A stretch of 64,000 nt of DNA from Novosphingobium sp. (GTDB lineage Bacteria; Pseudomonadota; Alphaproteobacteria; Sphingomonadales; Sphingomonadaceae). Positions 1 through 8,487 of this stretch are shown here, piece after piece; the stretch's first letter is position 1; every line of letters begins with the position of its first letter. The position numbers and the translations under genes are program-made. The notes beneath the pieces are model-generated. The model was not told the origin of the DNA. It saw nothing but the letters and a program-made list of their open reading frames with translations, and searched no databases. Location: contig JADJYM010000010.1 of the NCBI GenBank assembly GCA_016719755.1, forward strand, positions 62,001 to 126,000, given 5' to 3'.

Positions 1-451
1 AGCGATGGTAGAGGGCGATGCGCCGGGCCTTGTCATCAACACCGGATCGAAGCAGGGCATCACCCAGCCGCCGGGCGATACGGCCTACAACGTCAGCAAG
101 GCCGGGGTGAAGGCGCTGACCGAGGGGCTGGCCCACACCCTGCGCGAGCAGACCGGCGGCCGCGTTTCCGCGCACCTGCTGATCCCCGGCTTCACCTATA
201 CCGGAATGATCGCGCGCCACCTGCCGCAGCAGCCGCCCGCTGCGTGGACGCCCGACCAGGTGGTCGACACCATGCTGGACGGGATCGCGCGGGGATCGTT
301 CTACCTGTGGTGCCTCGACAATGAGACATCGCGCGAGGTCGATAACCGGCGCGTCCTGTGGAGCGCGCTGGACATCGTCGAGGATCGTCCGGCGCTGTCA
401 CGCTGGCATCCGGACTGGAAGGATGCCTTTGCCGCTTACGTGAAAGGGTGA
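1..451 (+). CDS. SDR-family short-chain dehydrogenase, C-terminal part (cut by window start)
   Basis: This is the distal part of a short-chain dehydrogenase/reductase; the reading frame is open to the left edge, so the Rossmann NAD(P)-binding N-terminus lies outside the window. The visible part begins just before the catalytic region, with the Ser-containing strand (VINTGSKQG) followed by the YxxxK catalytic motif (YNVSKAG), then the loop after it (LIPGFTYTGM), typical of classical SDRs. The stop overlaps the GTG start of hrpB by 4 bp (GTGA), suggesting translational coupling. Substrate cannot be inferred from the visible half. Family call is firm; function is unknown. Confidence 0.85.
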   Translation, partial: AMVEGDAPGLVINTGSKQGITQPPGDTAYNVSKAGVKALTEGLAHTLREQTGGRVSAHLLIPGFTYTGMIARHLPQQPPAAWTPDQVVDTMLDGIARGSFYLWCLDNETSREVDNRRVLWSALDIVEDRPALSRWHPDWKDAFAAYVKG

Positions 452-2898
452 GCACGCTTCCGATCCACGCGGTTCTGCCCGATCTGCTCGCCGTCCTGCG
501 CGAACGGACCTGTGCGGTGCTGATCGCCCCGCCGGGAGCGGGCAAGACGACGGCGGTGGCCCCGGCGCTGATCGATGAGCCGTGGTGCACCGGCATGGTC
601 ATCGTCCTGTCCCCGCGCCGGGTTGCCGCGCGCGCGGCGGCGGAGCGGATGGCTGAGCAACTGGGCGAAAGCGCGGGCGAGACCATCGGCTACGTCACCC
701 GGCTTGACAGTAAGCGCGGCGCGAAAACCCGTGTGCTGGTGATGACCGAGGCGATCTTCGTCGCGACGATCCTGGGCGATCCGGAACTTGCCGACGTATC
801 CGCCGTGCTGTTCGACGAGGCGCACGAGCGGCATCTCGATTCCGATCTTGGCCTTGCGCTCGCGATCGAAAGCGCCGGGGTGCTGCGCGAAGACCTGCGG
901 CTGGTGGTGATGTCCGCCACCATCGATGGCGCGCGGTTCGCCAGCCTGCTGGGCCCAGAAGGCCAGGGCGCGCCGGTGATCGAAAGCGAGGGCAAGGCCC
1001 ACCCGCTCGCCATCCGCTGGCTGGGCGCGCGGCCCGACCTTCGGATCGAGGACGCGATGACCTCCGCGATCCTAACTGCCTGGCGCGAGGAGACGGGCGA
1101 CGTGCTTGCCTTCCTGCCTGGCGTGGGTGAGATCGAGCGGGTGCGGGAACGGCTGGCCGAGAAGCTGCCGCAGGCGCTGGTCCTGCCGCTCCACGGCCAA
1201 TGCGAACCTGCCGCGCAGCGTGCCGCGATCCGCCGCGATGGCGAGGGCCGCCGCCGGATCGTGCTGGCCACGGCGATTGCCGAAACCTCGCTGACGCTCG
1301 ACGGCGTTTCGGTGGTGGTCGATGCCGGGCTGTCGCGCCGGGCGGAGTTCGACAAGGCGGCTGGCGTTACCCGGCTCGTCACCCACCGCGCCAGCCAGGC
1401 CGCCGCCGCGCAGCGCGCGGGCCGCGCCGCGCGGCAGGGGCCGGGGGTCGCCTACCGGTTGTGGGAAGAGGCCGCGCATCCCGGCCGCGCGCCCTTCGAT
1501 CCGCCCGAAATGCTCACCTCAGACCTTGCGCCGCTGCGGCTCGCGCTGGCGCAATGGGGCGCGGCCGATCCTGCCGCGCTGCCCTGGCTCGATCCGCCGC
1601 CGGGTGCAGCATTGGCTGCAGCAAATGCGACGCTGGCAGCGCTTGGCGCGCTCGATTCCGCAGGCCGCATCACGCAGCATGGGCGCAGCATGGCGGCGCT
1701 GCCGATGAACCCGGCGCTCGCCCATATGCTGCTTTATGCTGCGCAGCATGGTGCAGCATCGACGGGTGCGCGGCTGGCGCTGCTGTTGCAGGAGCGCGGG
1801 CTTGGCGGGCGCGGCGATGATCTTTCCGCGCGGCTCCAGCGCTGGCAGGGCGACCGCTCTCCGCGCGCCGAAGCCTCGCGCAAGCTGGCCGAACGCTGGG
1901 CGCAGCGCGCGCGGGGGCTGGTGAAGGAAGGCGCGCCCGACGATCCGCCTCCTGGCGTACTCCTTGCCGAGGCCTATCCCGGCAATATCGCGCGCCGCCG
2001 CGATGCCTCTGGCGAGCATTGGCTGACCGCATCGGGGCGGGGGCTGCGGCTCGATCCCGCCTCGCCGCTCGCCCGCGCGGAATGGCTGGCCGTGGGCGAG
2101 GCGCAGGGCGAGGCCAGGGGCGCACGGATCACCGGCGCCATTGCGCTGGATGAGGCCGAAGTGACCGCCTGGCTGGCCCACCGCATGGAGCGCCGCACCA
2201 CGCTGCGCTGGGTGGCAGAGGATCGGCGCGTCGAGGCCCTGCTGGAAACCCGGCTGGGGGCGATCACCGTGTCGCGCGGCCCCGATCCCGCGCCCGATCC
2301 GCAGGCGATCCGGGCTTTCCTGTGCGACCGGGTGCGCAGCGATGGGCTGGGGCTTGTGCCGCTTTCTAGGGGCAGCGAAAGCCTGCTGCGGCGCGCGCGC
2401 TTTGCCGGCATCGCCAGCCTGTCGGAAGAGGCGCTGCTTGCCGATCTGGACGACTGGCTTGGTCCGCTGCTTACGCGGCGGCTCGATGCGATCGATCCCG
2501 GCAAGCTGCACGAGGCCCTGCGCGGCCGGCTGGACTGGAACGCGCAGCAGGAGCTTGAGCGGCTGGCGCCCGCGCAGTTCGTCAGTCCCGCAGGGACCAG
2601 TCATCCGATTGACTACGACGATCCGGGCGGACCTTCGGTGGAGGTGCGGGTCCAGGCGCTGTTCGGACTCGACCGCCAGCCCACCTTCGGCCAGCCACCG
2701 CAGCCACTGTTGCTCAAGCTGACCTCGCCCGGCGGCAAGCCGATCCAGACCACCCGCGACCTGCCGGGGTTCTGGCGTGGATCATGGCGCGATGTGGTGA
2801 AGGACATGAAGGGGCGCTATCCCCGCCACCGCTGGCCGGACCAGCCATGGGCCGAAGCCCCGAGCCTCAAGACCAAGAACGCCTTCAACCGGCTTTAG
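448..2898 (+). CDS. hrpB: ATP-dependent helicase HrpB (DEAH box)
   Basis: A DEAH-box superfamily 2 RNA helicase of the HrpB family. From the GTG start at 448 the protein has 816 aa, the usual HrpB length (about 810-825). Walker A GAGKT lies at residues 30-34, the DEAH box (FDEAHERH) near residue 122, motif III (MSATI) near 155, and the HrpB-specific C-terminal region (LLLKLTSPGGKPIQTTRDLPGFW) closes the protein. The GTG was chosen because it gives the family N-terminus directly before the helicase core and overlaps the preceding stop; an upstream in-frame ATG at 358 would add 30 residues encoded inside the SDR gene. HrpB's cellular role is poorly defined; RNA remodelling is inferred from homology. 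Confidence 0.95.
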   Translation: MSTLPIHAVLPDLLAVLRERTCAVLIAPPGAGKTTAVAPALIDEPWCTGMVIVLSPRRVAARAAAERMAEQLGESAGETIGYVTRLDSKRGAKTRVLVMTEAIFVATILGDPELADVSAVLFDEAHERHLDSDLGLALAIESAGVLREDLRLVVMSATIDGARFASLLGPEGQGAPVIESEGKAHPLAIRWLGARPDLRIEDAMTSAILTAWREETGDVLAFLPGVGEIERVRERLAEKLPQALVLPLHGQCEPAAQRAAIRRDGEGRRRIVLATAIAETSLTLDGVSVVVDAGLSRRAEFDKAAGVTRLVTHRASQAAAAQRAGRAARQGPGVAYRLWEEAAHPGRAPFDPPEMLTSDLAPLRLALAQWGAADPAALPWLDPPPGAALAAANATLAALGALDSAGRITQHGRSMAALPMNPALAHMLLYAAQHGAASTGARLALLLQERGLGGRGDDLSARLQRWQGDRSPRAEASRKLAERWAQRARGLVKEGAPDDPPPGVLLAEAYPGNIARRRDASGEHWLTASGRGLRLDPASPLARAEWLAVGEAQGEARGARITGAIALDEAEVTAWLAHRMERRTTLRWVAEDRRVEALLETRLGAITVSRGPDPAPDPQAIRAFLCDRVRSDGLGLVPLSRGSESLLRRARFAGIASLSEEALLADLDDWLGPLLTRRLDAIDPGKLHEALRGRLDWNAQQELERLAPAQFVSPAGTSHPIDYDDPGGPSVEVRVQALFGLDRQPTFGQPPQPLLLKLTSPGGKPIQTTRDLPGFWRGSWRDVVKDMKGRYPRHRWPDQPWAEAPSLKTKNAFNRL

Positions 2899-2924
2899 CC
2901 AATGGCCATGAGGCACTCCGCTAC

Positions 2925-2965
2925 CTCCCCTCCCGCTTGCGGGAGAGGCCGGGGGAGGGCCTGTT
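2925..2965. repeat. Dispersed palindromic intergenic repeat, copy 1
   Basis: A 41-nt element with a core inverted repeat (CTCCCCTCCCGC / GCGGGAG) followed by a GGGAGGGCCTGTT tail. It matches the element at 48932-48972 at 39 of 41 positions. It sits in the spacer between hrpB and the NDUFS4-like gene. Confidence 0.8.
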
Positions 2966-3014
2966 CCCAAAGCCGGGACTTGATTCCATCCGCGATTCGA
3001 CGCAGGGCAGAGCC

Positions 3015-3293
3015 ATGCCTGCACGTATCTTTCAGCGCCCCAAGAACGCCATGCAATCGGGCAAGGCCCGGCTTGGCCAGTGGATCCTCGAATTCGCGCC
3101 CTCCGAAGCGCGCCGCGCCGACCCGCTGATGGGCTGGACCGGTTCGGGCGACACGCAAAGCCAGGTGCAGCTGAAGTTCGCCAGCCAGGCCGAGGCGGAG
3201 GCCTATGCCGCCAAGTACGGGATCGAGGCAGAGGTCCACGTCACCCCGCCGCGCCGGCTCAAGCTCCAGGCCTACGCGGACAATTTCCGCTAG
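3015..3293 (+). CDS. NADH:ubiquinone oxidoreductase NDUFS4/18 kDa-like subunit (ETC complex I conserved region)
   Basis: A 92-aa protein of the ETC_C1_NDUFA4/NDUFS4 family, the bacterial counterpart of the mitochondrial 18 kDa complex I accessory subunit, found mainly in alphaproteobacteria. Family features visible are the N-terminal MPARIFQRPKNAMQSG, the W-L-FAP-EAR segment, the MGWTGSGDTQSQVQLKF core and the closing YADNF. The start at 3015 gives exactly the family's N-terminus; the frame is open further upstream but runs through hrpB and the intergenic repeat. It stands alone, away from nuo genes, which is usual for this subunit in alphaproteobacteria. Peripheral assembly or stability role at the matrix-like arm is inferred from the family. 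Confidence 0.92.
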   Translation: MPARIFQRPKNAMQSGKARLGQWILEFAPSEARRADPLMGWTGSGDTQSQVQLKFASQAEAEAYAAKYGIEAEVHVTPPRRLKLQAYADNFR

Positions 3294-3473
3294 CGGCATT
3301 GCCGCTTCGGTTGATTGCCATTCCGATTGAAAGTGGAGCGGACGCGCCCGCTACCTGGGTCGCGCTGTAAGGCACCGGGGCGCCCGCTCCGACCCTACCC
3401 AGGCACGGGAGGGTATTTCGCTGCCTGGACGGGCAGGGATGAAGGCAAGCTAACCCGATTTCGCAGCCCGCAC

Positions 3474-3502
3474 TTGCGCAAATGCGACATCGCCGCCATA
3501 TG
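3474..3502 (+). promoter_or_regulatory. Sigma70-type promoter of ffs
   Basis: A -35 box TTGCGC (3474-3479), 17-nt spacer and -10 box CATATG (3497-3502) place transcription start near 3508-3510, exactly where the terminal helix of the SRP RNA begins. The fit between predicted start and RNA end supports both calls. Confidence 0.6.
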
Positions 3503-3507
3503 CGCCT

Positions 3508-3602
3508 CCGGGAGTCGGTCGGACGCTTGCGTCCGCCAACCTGGTCAGGTCCGGAAGGAAGCAGCCACAACGGGTTGCGGCGGGTCGGCCGGCTCCTTTT
3601 TT
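3508..3602 (+). ncRNA. ffs: Signal recognition particle 4.5S RNA (small bacterial type)
   Basis: This holds the diagnostic SRP domain IV core: GGTCAGGTCCGGAAGGAAGC (3543-3562) contains the asymmetric loop and the GGAA tetraloop contacted by Ffh. The ends pair as a 10-bp helix, 3511-3520 with 3587-3596 (two G-U pairs), and a run of six T at 3597-3602 follows as an intrinsic terminator. The RNA works with Ffh and FtsY in co-translational membrane targeting. It lies directly upstream of dnaX, an arrangement common in proteobacteria. The 5' end is set from the helix and the promoter, accurate to a few bases. Confidence 0.93.
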
Positions 3603-3603
3603 C

Positions 3604-3632
3604 CTGACAATTTACGCGCCAGCGCCTACCTA
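3604..3632 (+). promoter_or_regulatory. Putative dnaX promoter giving a leaderless mRNA
   Basis: CTGACA (3604-3609), a 17-nt spacer and TACCTA (3627-3632) resemble sigma70 boxes. Transcription would begin about 3638-3640, at or next to the dnaX ATG at 3640; no Shine-Dalgarno sequence precedes that ATG. The gene could also be read through from ffs. Confidence 0.4.
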
Positions 3633-3639
3633 GGCAGCG

Positions 3640-5409
3640 ATGGACGATTCCCCCGACATCTATGGTAACGAGCCCGAGGATGAGGCGCCCTCTGCTGCCG
3701 AGCTGGAAGCGGCCGGGCAGTCGTCGATGTTCGGCGCGCCCGATCCCGCGCCCGCTCCGCCGCCGGTGGTAACCGCCGCTCCGGCGCAGCCCTACCGCGT
3801 GCTGGCGCGCAAGTACCGGCCGCAGACCTTTTCCGAGCTGATCGGGCAGGACGCGATGGTCCAGACGCTGGGCAACGCGATCCGGCGCGAACGGCTGGCC
3901 CACGCCTTCCTGATGACCGGCGTGCGCGGGGTGGGGAAGACTTCCACCGCGCGGCTGATCGCCAAGGCCTTGAACTGCATTGGCCCGGACGGGCAGGGCG
4001 GGCCGACGATCGATCCCTGCGGGAAGTGCGAACCGTGCCTTGCCATCGCCGAGGGCCGCCACATCGACGTGATCGAGATGGACGCCGCCAGCCACACCGG
4101 CGTCGACGACGTGCGCGAGATTATCGAGGCGGTGCGCTATGCCGCCGTGTCGGCGCGCTACAAGATCTACATCATCGACGAAGTCCACATGCTGTCGCGC
4201 AACGCGTTCAACGCGCTGCTCAAGACGCTTGAGGAACCGCCGCCGCACGTGAAGTTCCTGTTCGCCACGACCGAGGTCGACAAGCTGCCGGTGACTGTGC
4301 TGAGCCGCTGCCAGCGCTTCGACCTGCGGCGTATCCCTTCGCCGATGCTGGCCGGGCATTTTGAGCGAATCTGCGCGGCGGAAGGCGTTGAGGCCGAGAG
4401 CGAGGCTCTGGCGATGGTTGCCGCCGCGGCCGAAGGGTCGGTGCGCGATGGCCTGTCGATCCTCGATCAGGCGATTGCTCATGCCGATCTGGGCGGCGAC
4501 GGACGGGTTACCGCCGCGCAGGTCCAGGATATGCTGGGCCTGGCCGACAAGAGCGCCCAGCGGCGGCTGTTCGCGGCGCTGCTTGCCGGAGACGGCGCGG
4601 CGCTGCTCGACATGGTCGATCAGCAATTTGCCCTGGGGATTGAGCCGGTCGCGCTGATGCGCGCAGCGATGGAGCTGGTCCACCGCATCACCGTTACGCA
4701 GCTGGGCAAGGGCGCGGACGAGGCGGCTTCCGCCGAAGAGCGCACCGCGCTGGAGGACTGGGCCGGACGGCTCGCCCCGGGCCAGCTCCACCGGCTGTGG
4801 CAACTGCTGCTAAAGGGCCATGACGAGGTGCGCACCGCGCCAGATCCGCTGGTCGCGGCCAAGATGGCGCTGCTGCGGGTCCAGCACGCAGCCGATCTGC
4901 CCGATCCGGGCCAGCTGGCCCGCAAGCTGGACGAGCTGGCGAAGAATGGCGTGGCCATCGCCGCTCCTGCGGCGTCCGGTTCCGCCGCGCCTTCCGCTGC
5001 AGCCCCGGCCGCGCCTAAGGGCATGGACTGGGCCGCGCTGGTCGAGCAGGTGGACCATTCCGGTCAGCTGCGCCTTGCCCAGGTGATGCGTGACTGGGTG
5101 CGGGTGATCGACCTTGCGCCCGGCGATCTGACCTATGCCCTTGCGCCCGGTTATTCCGGCGATCCCACGGGCGAAATCCGCGAAGCCCTGCTGCGCGCCA
5201 CTGGCGAGCGGTGGCAGGTGAGGCGGGCCGAGGGCGATGGACGATCGACCTTGCGCGAACTTGCCGAAGCCGCGAAGGCCGAGGCCGATGCCGCGCTGCG
5301 CGCCCACCCGCTGGTCGCCGCTACGCTGGCCGCCTTTCCCGGCGCCGAACTGATCGGCGATGAACCCGAACCCCGGGCCGCTGCCCAGGGCCAGAAATGG
5401 AGAAACTGA
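3640..5409 (+). CDS. dnaX: DNA polymerase III subunit gamma/tau
   Basis: The clamp-loader ATPase subunit of the replicative polymerase (589 aa). After a roughly 50-residue acidic, proline-rich N-terminal extension, the AAA+ core starts at YRVLARKYRPQTF. Walker A (GVGKTS) is near residues 97-102, four zinc-binding cysteines lie at about 112 and 127-133 (CGKCEPC), and the Walker B-like DEVHML is near 180. Domain III and a C-terminal tau domain (from about residue 455) follow an Ala/Pro linker. The product looks like full tau; no clear A-rich slippery site for making gamma was seen. It is followed after 1 nt by ybaB, the conserved dnaX-ybaB pair, but recR, the usual third gene, does not follow. 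Confidence 0.97.
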   Translation: MDDSPDIYGNEPEDEAPSAAELEAAGQSSMFGAPDPAPAPPPVVTAAPAQPYRVLARKYRPQTFSELIGQDAMVQTLGNAIRRERLAHAFLMTGVRGVGKTSTARLIAKALNCIGPDGQGGPTIDPCGKCEPCLAIAEGRHIDVIEMDAASHTGVDDVREIIEAVRYAAVSARYKIYIIDEVHMLSRNAFNALLKTLEEPPPHVKFLFATTEVDKLPVTVLSRCQRFDLRRIPSPMLAGHFERICAAEGVEAESEALAMVAAAAEGSVRDGLSILDQAIAHADLGGDGRVTAAQVQDMLGLADKSAQRRLFAALLAGDGAALLDMVDQQFALGIEPVALMRAAMELVHRITVTQLGKGADEAASAEERTALEDWAGRLAPGQLHRLWQLLLKGHDEVRTAPDPLVAAKMALLRVQHAADLPDPGQLARKLDELAKNGVAIAAPAASGSAAPSAAAPAAPKGMDWAALVEQVDHSGQLRLAQVMRDWVRVIDLAPGDLTYALAPGYSGDPTGEIREALLRATGERWQVRRAEGDGRSTLRELAEAAKAEADAALRAHPLVAATLAAFPGAELIGDEPEPRAAAQGQKWRN

Positions 5410-5410
5410 C

Positions 5411-5749
5411 GTGAAGTCGATGGAAGAGATGATCAAGGCGGCCCAGCAGGCGGCGGAGACCATCCAGAAGCAGATGGGCGAAATGCAGGGCAAGCTCGAC
5501 ACGATCGAGGTTGAAGGCGCTGCCGGGGGCGGGCTGGTGAAGATCCGCTGCTCCGCGAAGGGCCGCGTGATCGGCGTTGCCATTGATGACAGCCTGCTCC
5601 AGCCCAGCGAGAAGGGCATCCTCGAAGACCTCGTCGCCGCCGCCTTCAACGATGCCCGCGCCAAGGCCGATCAGGTCAGCGGCGAGGAGATGGCCCGGAT
5701 GCAGCAGGGCATGGGTCTGCCGCCGGGGTTCAAGCTGCCCGGGATGTAA
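5411..5749 (+). CDS. YbaB/EbfC family nucleoid-associated protein
   Basis: A 112-aa homologue of YbaB/EbfC, a small dimeric DNA-binding, nucleoid-associated protein usually encoded with dnaX and recR. The N-terminal amphipathic helix (MEEMIKAAQQAAETIQKQM), the central G-rich turn (VEGAAGGGLVKI) and the C-terminal MGLPPGFKLPGM tail are typical. The GTG start at 5411 has a GGAGAA ribosome-binding site 6 nt upstream; an ATG three codons later (5420) is an alternative. It is 1 nt from dnaX, so co-transcription and probably coupled translation are expected. Its stop directly abuts the stop of the convergent next gene. Confidence 0.93.
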   Translation: MKSMEEMIKAAQQAAETIQKQMGEMQGKLDTIEVEGAAGGGLVKIRCSAKGRVIGVAIDDSLLQPSEKGILEDLVAAAFNDARAKADQVSGEEMARMQQGMGLPPGFKLPGM

Positions 5750-7393
5750 CTAGCGCGCCCGCGCCTCGCTCACGCAGCGGTCATAGTTCTGCTGGGCGAG
5801 GGCGAGCTTTTGCGGGTCAGGCTTGCTGGATGGTTCGTTGATCACCCGGTTTCCGTGGCGTTTGCCCGGATCGGGTTCATAGATCTGCACCCAGCGGTAA
5901 AGCGTGGCGTCGAACACCCAGATATAGCCATCACGCGCGGAAAGCCCCGGGGTGTTGATACCAGGGAAGCTGCGCATCATGTCGACCATTCGCGCCCCGG
6001 GGAGTTTTGATTCCCACAGGCTCTGACGCGGCTGCGACAGCGGATACCCATCCGGTCCCTTGAGATGGCCTTCGCACAGCGCAAGATTGTTGTAGCGCGC
6101 GTCGATGGCCTTCGCGGTTGGGTTCCACACCCGCGATACGCCGTTGTCTTCAAGCCGCTTGCGGGCCTTGCCGATGGTATCGAGCGGGGCATTGCGCCAG
6201 GCGAGGACGAACTTGGCATGCTCTTCGGGCGGGAGGGCTTCGGCCTCCTGGATCGCCATGCCGTAATGCCCGGCGGCAAGATACTGGTTGGCCCGCGAAC
6301 GCGCCTGTGCCCAGCCGGCTTCGACTTCGGCCTGCTGCCGGGCGAGCCGCGCGGCTTCTGCGGCCTTGCGCGCTTCCTCCGCGCGCCGGGCGGCATCGGC
6401 GATTCCCTGATCGGAGCGTTGCTGGGCCTGCACCGCGGCGGCGAGCCGGGCATTGTCGCCCAGCGGAATCGTGGCGAAACGCACCAGCGATTCGCGCGCC
6501 AGCACGGCGGGCGCCGCGGCTTCGGCTTCGGCGCTGGTGGCATAGCCCCGGGGTGAAACCGCCGCGCCATCGACCGCGTGCAACACGTGCCAGTCCCCGG
6601 TCTGCTCTTTTCGGGCAACGAAGAAATGCGACATGATCCGCGCGCAGCGTTCGGCTGAATCGCCCTCGATCGCCAGACTGGCCGGGCCGGTCCTGCCGCC
6701 GGGCAGCAGGCTGCGGCGCTCGATTGCGCTCCAACCGGGCACTCTGCGTTCCTCCGGCGGCAAGGCGGCGCTGACCGAACGGTCCTCGCAATCCTTGAGG
6801 TTGGCAGGTGCACCCCGGACCAGGCGGCGCAGGTCCGATCCCGGCAGGGACGGCCCGATGCTGCCGTCGGTGCCCGCGAAGTGCGCGGGCACCGATCCGT
6901 CCGCGCCGGGCTTGCCGATCAGCACGAGGTTGGTGGCCGAACCCCAGACCGGATAGCGCGCCCAATCGGCAAACGAAGTTACGGCCTGCTTGCCCGAAGG
7001 CAGGCTGACCGCGATAACCTGCGCGCCATCCTTGACCAGCAGCAGCCGGGGGCTGGCCAGTTCCATCTTCGGCCACTTGTTCGGGCCGGGATCGTAGTAG
7101 ATCCGCTCGCTCGGATCGGCATCGAAAGATGTCGCGCCGGGGCCTTCCAGCCGTTTGCGGCTGGTGTCGGGCTTGCCGAAGCAGGTCTTGAGCAGTCCGT
7201 CGGAGAACCATTTCGCGTCGCAGGTGTGAACGGTGGTCCAGTAATAGGCGCCGCCGCCGTCGGGTGCCTGGACCCCCGCAGGCTCGCGCTGGGTGACCGT
7301 GTCGAGCAGCTTGGGCTTCTTCTTGTTGTAGCGCGCATCGGCGGGCTGGATCGCAATTGCCGCAAGCAGGGCGGCCAGCAGGGCGGTTCGCAT
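5750..7393 (-). CDS. Hypothetical secreted protein with Ala/Arg/Glu-rich central helix
   Basis: Not recognised. The 547-aa product begins with a classical signal peptide (about 20 residues, MRTALLAALLAAIAIQPADA). An N-terminal globular half (to about residue 290) has several well-spaced Trp/Tyr and Cys residues (HTCDAKWF, LKTCFGKPD, DCEDRS, ERCARI), so disulphides in the periplasm are possible. A predicted helical, charged stretch follows (about 315-365, rich in RR, EEARKAAEAARLARQQAEVEAGW), and a C-terminal region with DARYNNLALC and WVFDATLYRWVQIYEPDPGKR. It is convergent with ybaB with no spacer and stands alone. Periplasmic location is inferred from the leader only. Confidence 0.75.
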   Translation of the reverse strand: MRTALLAALLAAIAIQPADARYNKKKPKLLDTVTQREPAGVQAPDGGGAYYWTTVHTCDAKWFSDGLLKTCFGKPDTSRKRLEGPGATSFDADPSERIYYDPGPNKWPKMELASPRLLLVKDGAQVIAVSLPSGKQAVTSFADWARYPVWGSATNLVLIGKPGADGSVPAHFAGTDGSIGPSLPGSDLRRLVRGAPANLKDCEDRSVSAALPPEERRVPGWSAIERRSLLPGGRTGPASLAIEGDSAERCARIMSHFFVARKEQTGDWHVLHAVDGAAVSPRGYATSAEAEAAAPAVLARESLVRFATIPLGDNARLAAAVQAQQRSDQGIADAARRAEEARKAAEAARLARQQAEVEAGWAQARSRANQYLAAGHYGMAIQEAEALPPEEHAKFVLAWRNAPLDTIGKARKRLEDNGVSRVWNPTAKAIDARYNNLALCEGHLKGPDGYPLSQPRQSLWESKLPGARMVDMMRSFPGINTPGLSARDGYIWVFDATLYRWVQIYEPDPGKRHGNRVINEPSSKPDPQKLALAQQNYDRCVSEARAR

Positions 7394-7519
7394 CCCGGTT
7401 CCTTCGCGAAAGGACTGAGTGGCGCATTTCTAGCAAGGCTGGTGCGCCCGGCAAGCGGGGCTTGCCGCAAGCGCCGACTTGTATAACCTTCTCATCGTGA
7501 TCGAGAGGGAGTGGCTGCG

Positions 7520-8305
7520 ATGACAACGGCCGGGCAAGTGCAGGTTGCACCGATGACGGTGGCGCGAAATCTGACCGGCGCCGATCTGCGGGCGGCGCTG
7601 GCGGCGGGATGGCGGGATTTCATGGCCTGTCCTGCCTATGGCCTGTTCTTCTCGGCGATCTTCGTCATGGCCGGATGGTACATCTGGTACATCCTCTACA
7701 CCCAGAGCGCCGTGGTGTGGCTGATCCCGACGGTTGCCGGGTTCCCGCTGCTCGCCCCGTTCGTCGCGGTGGGGCTGTACGAGGTGAGCCGCCGCCGCGA
7801 GGCCGGTCTGCCGATCGGCTGGGGCGCGGTGCTGGGCGCGGTGCGTGGACGAGGGGACGAACAACTGCTGATGATGGGCGGACTGGTGTTCCTGGGTTTT
7901 ACCTTCTGGATCAGCATCGCTCACGCGGTCTTCGCGATCTTCATGGCTGAATCCGGCGTCGGCGCGGAATCGCTGGAAGCGCTGCGCACTCCGGCGGGGA
8001 TGGCCATGCTGGCGGTCGGCAGTGTGATCGGCGCGCTGATCGCGCTGACCTTTTACGCGGTGACCGTGATCAGCCTGCCGCTGCTGGTTGATCGCGACGT
8101 CGATTTCCTCACCGCGATCATCGTCAGTCTGGCAACCGTCCGCTCGAATGCGCGGGTCATGGTCGGCTGGGCCGTGCTGATCGCCACCGTGCTGTTCGCG
8201 GGCATGCTGCCGTTGTTCCTGGGCCTGCTGGCGGTGCTCCCCTGGCTTGGCCACGCCACCTGGCACCTCTATCGCCGCGCCGTCCCGCGCGAGGTTGAAG
8301 GCTGA
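7520..8305 (+). CDS. DUF2189 integral membrane protein
   Basis: A 261-aa polytopic inner-membrane protein of the DUF2189 family (unknown function, common in alphaproteobacteria). A family-typical N-terminus (LTGADLRAALAAGWRDF) precedes six or so hydrophobic segments, including a loop (LYEVSRRREAGLPIGWGAVL) and the LPLLVDRDVDFLTAI motif characteristic of the family. The ATG at 7520 is preferred, with GAGAGGGA about 9 nt upstream; a GTG at 7511 lies inside that ribosome-binding region and is unlikely. A TATAAC at 7481-7486 could be its -10 element. Confidence 0.88.
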   Translation: MTTAGQVQVAPMTVARNLTGADLRAALAAGWRDFMACPAYGLFFSAIFVMAGWYIWYILYTQSAVVWLIPTVAGFPLLAPFVAVGLYEVSRRREAGLPIGWGAVLGAVRGRGDEQLLMMGGLVFLGFTFWISIAHAVFAIFMAESGVGAESLEALRTPAGMAMLAVGSVIGALIALTFYAVTVISLPLLVDRDVDFLTAIIVSLATVRSNARVMVGWAVLIATVLFAGMLPLFLGLLAVLPWLGHATWHLYRRAVPREVEG

Positions 8306-8380
8306 CGGGATTGGTGCCTGGGGGATTGACGCAGGGCCCGTCTTGGTGGCAAGCGCAAACCCGCTCCGGTTCTCCGGCCT

Positions 8381-8454
<74 letters not shown>

Positions 8455-8487
8455 ATTTCCTTTTATTTCAAAGCGTTGTGAAGGGAC

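Noticed and set aside
3342-3357. 16-nt exact repeat shared with 55045-55060 (before efp)
   Set aside because: In a 64-kb, GC-skewed window several 16-mers are expected to repeat by chance; nothing else links the two sites. The surrounding dyads at 3335-3400 were also not convincing as a structured RNA.
5750-5760. recR missing after dnaX-ybaB
   Set aside because: The usual third gene is absent at this site, but it may be elsewhere in the genome; loss cannot be claimed from this window.
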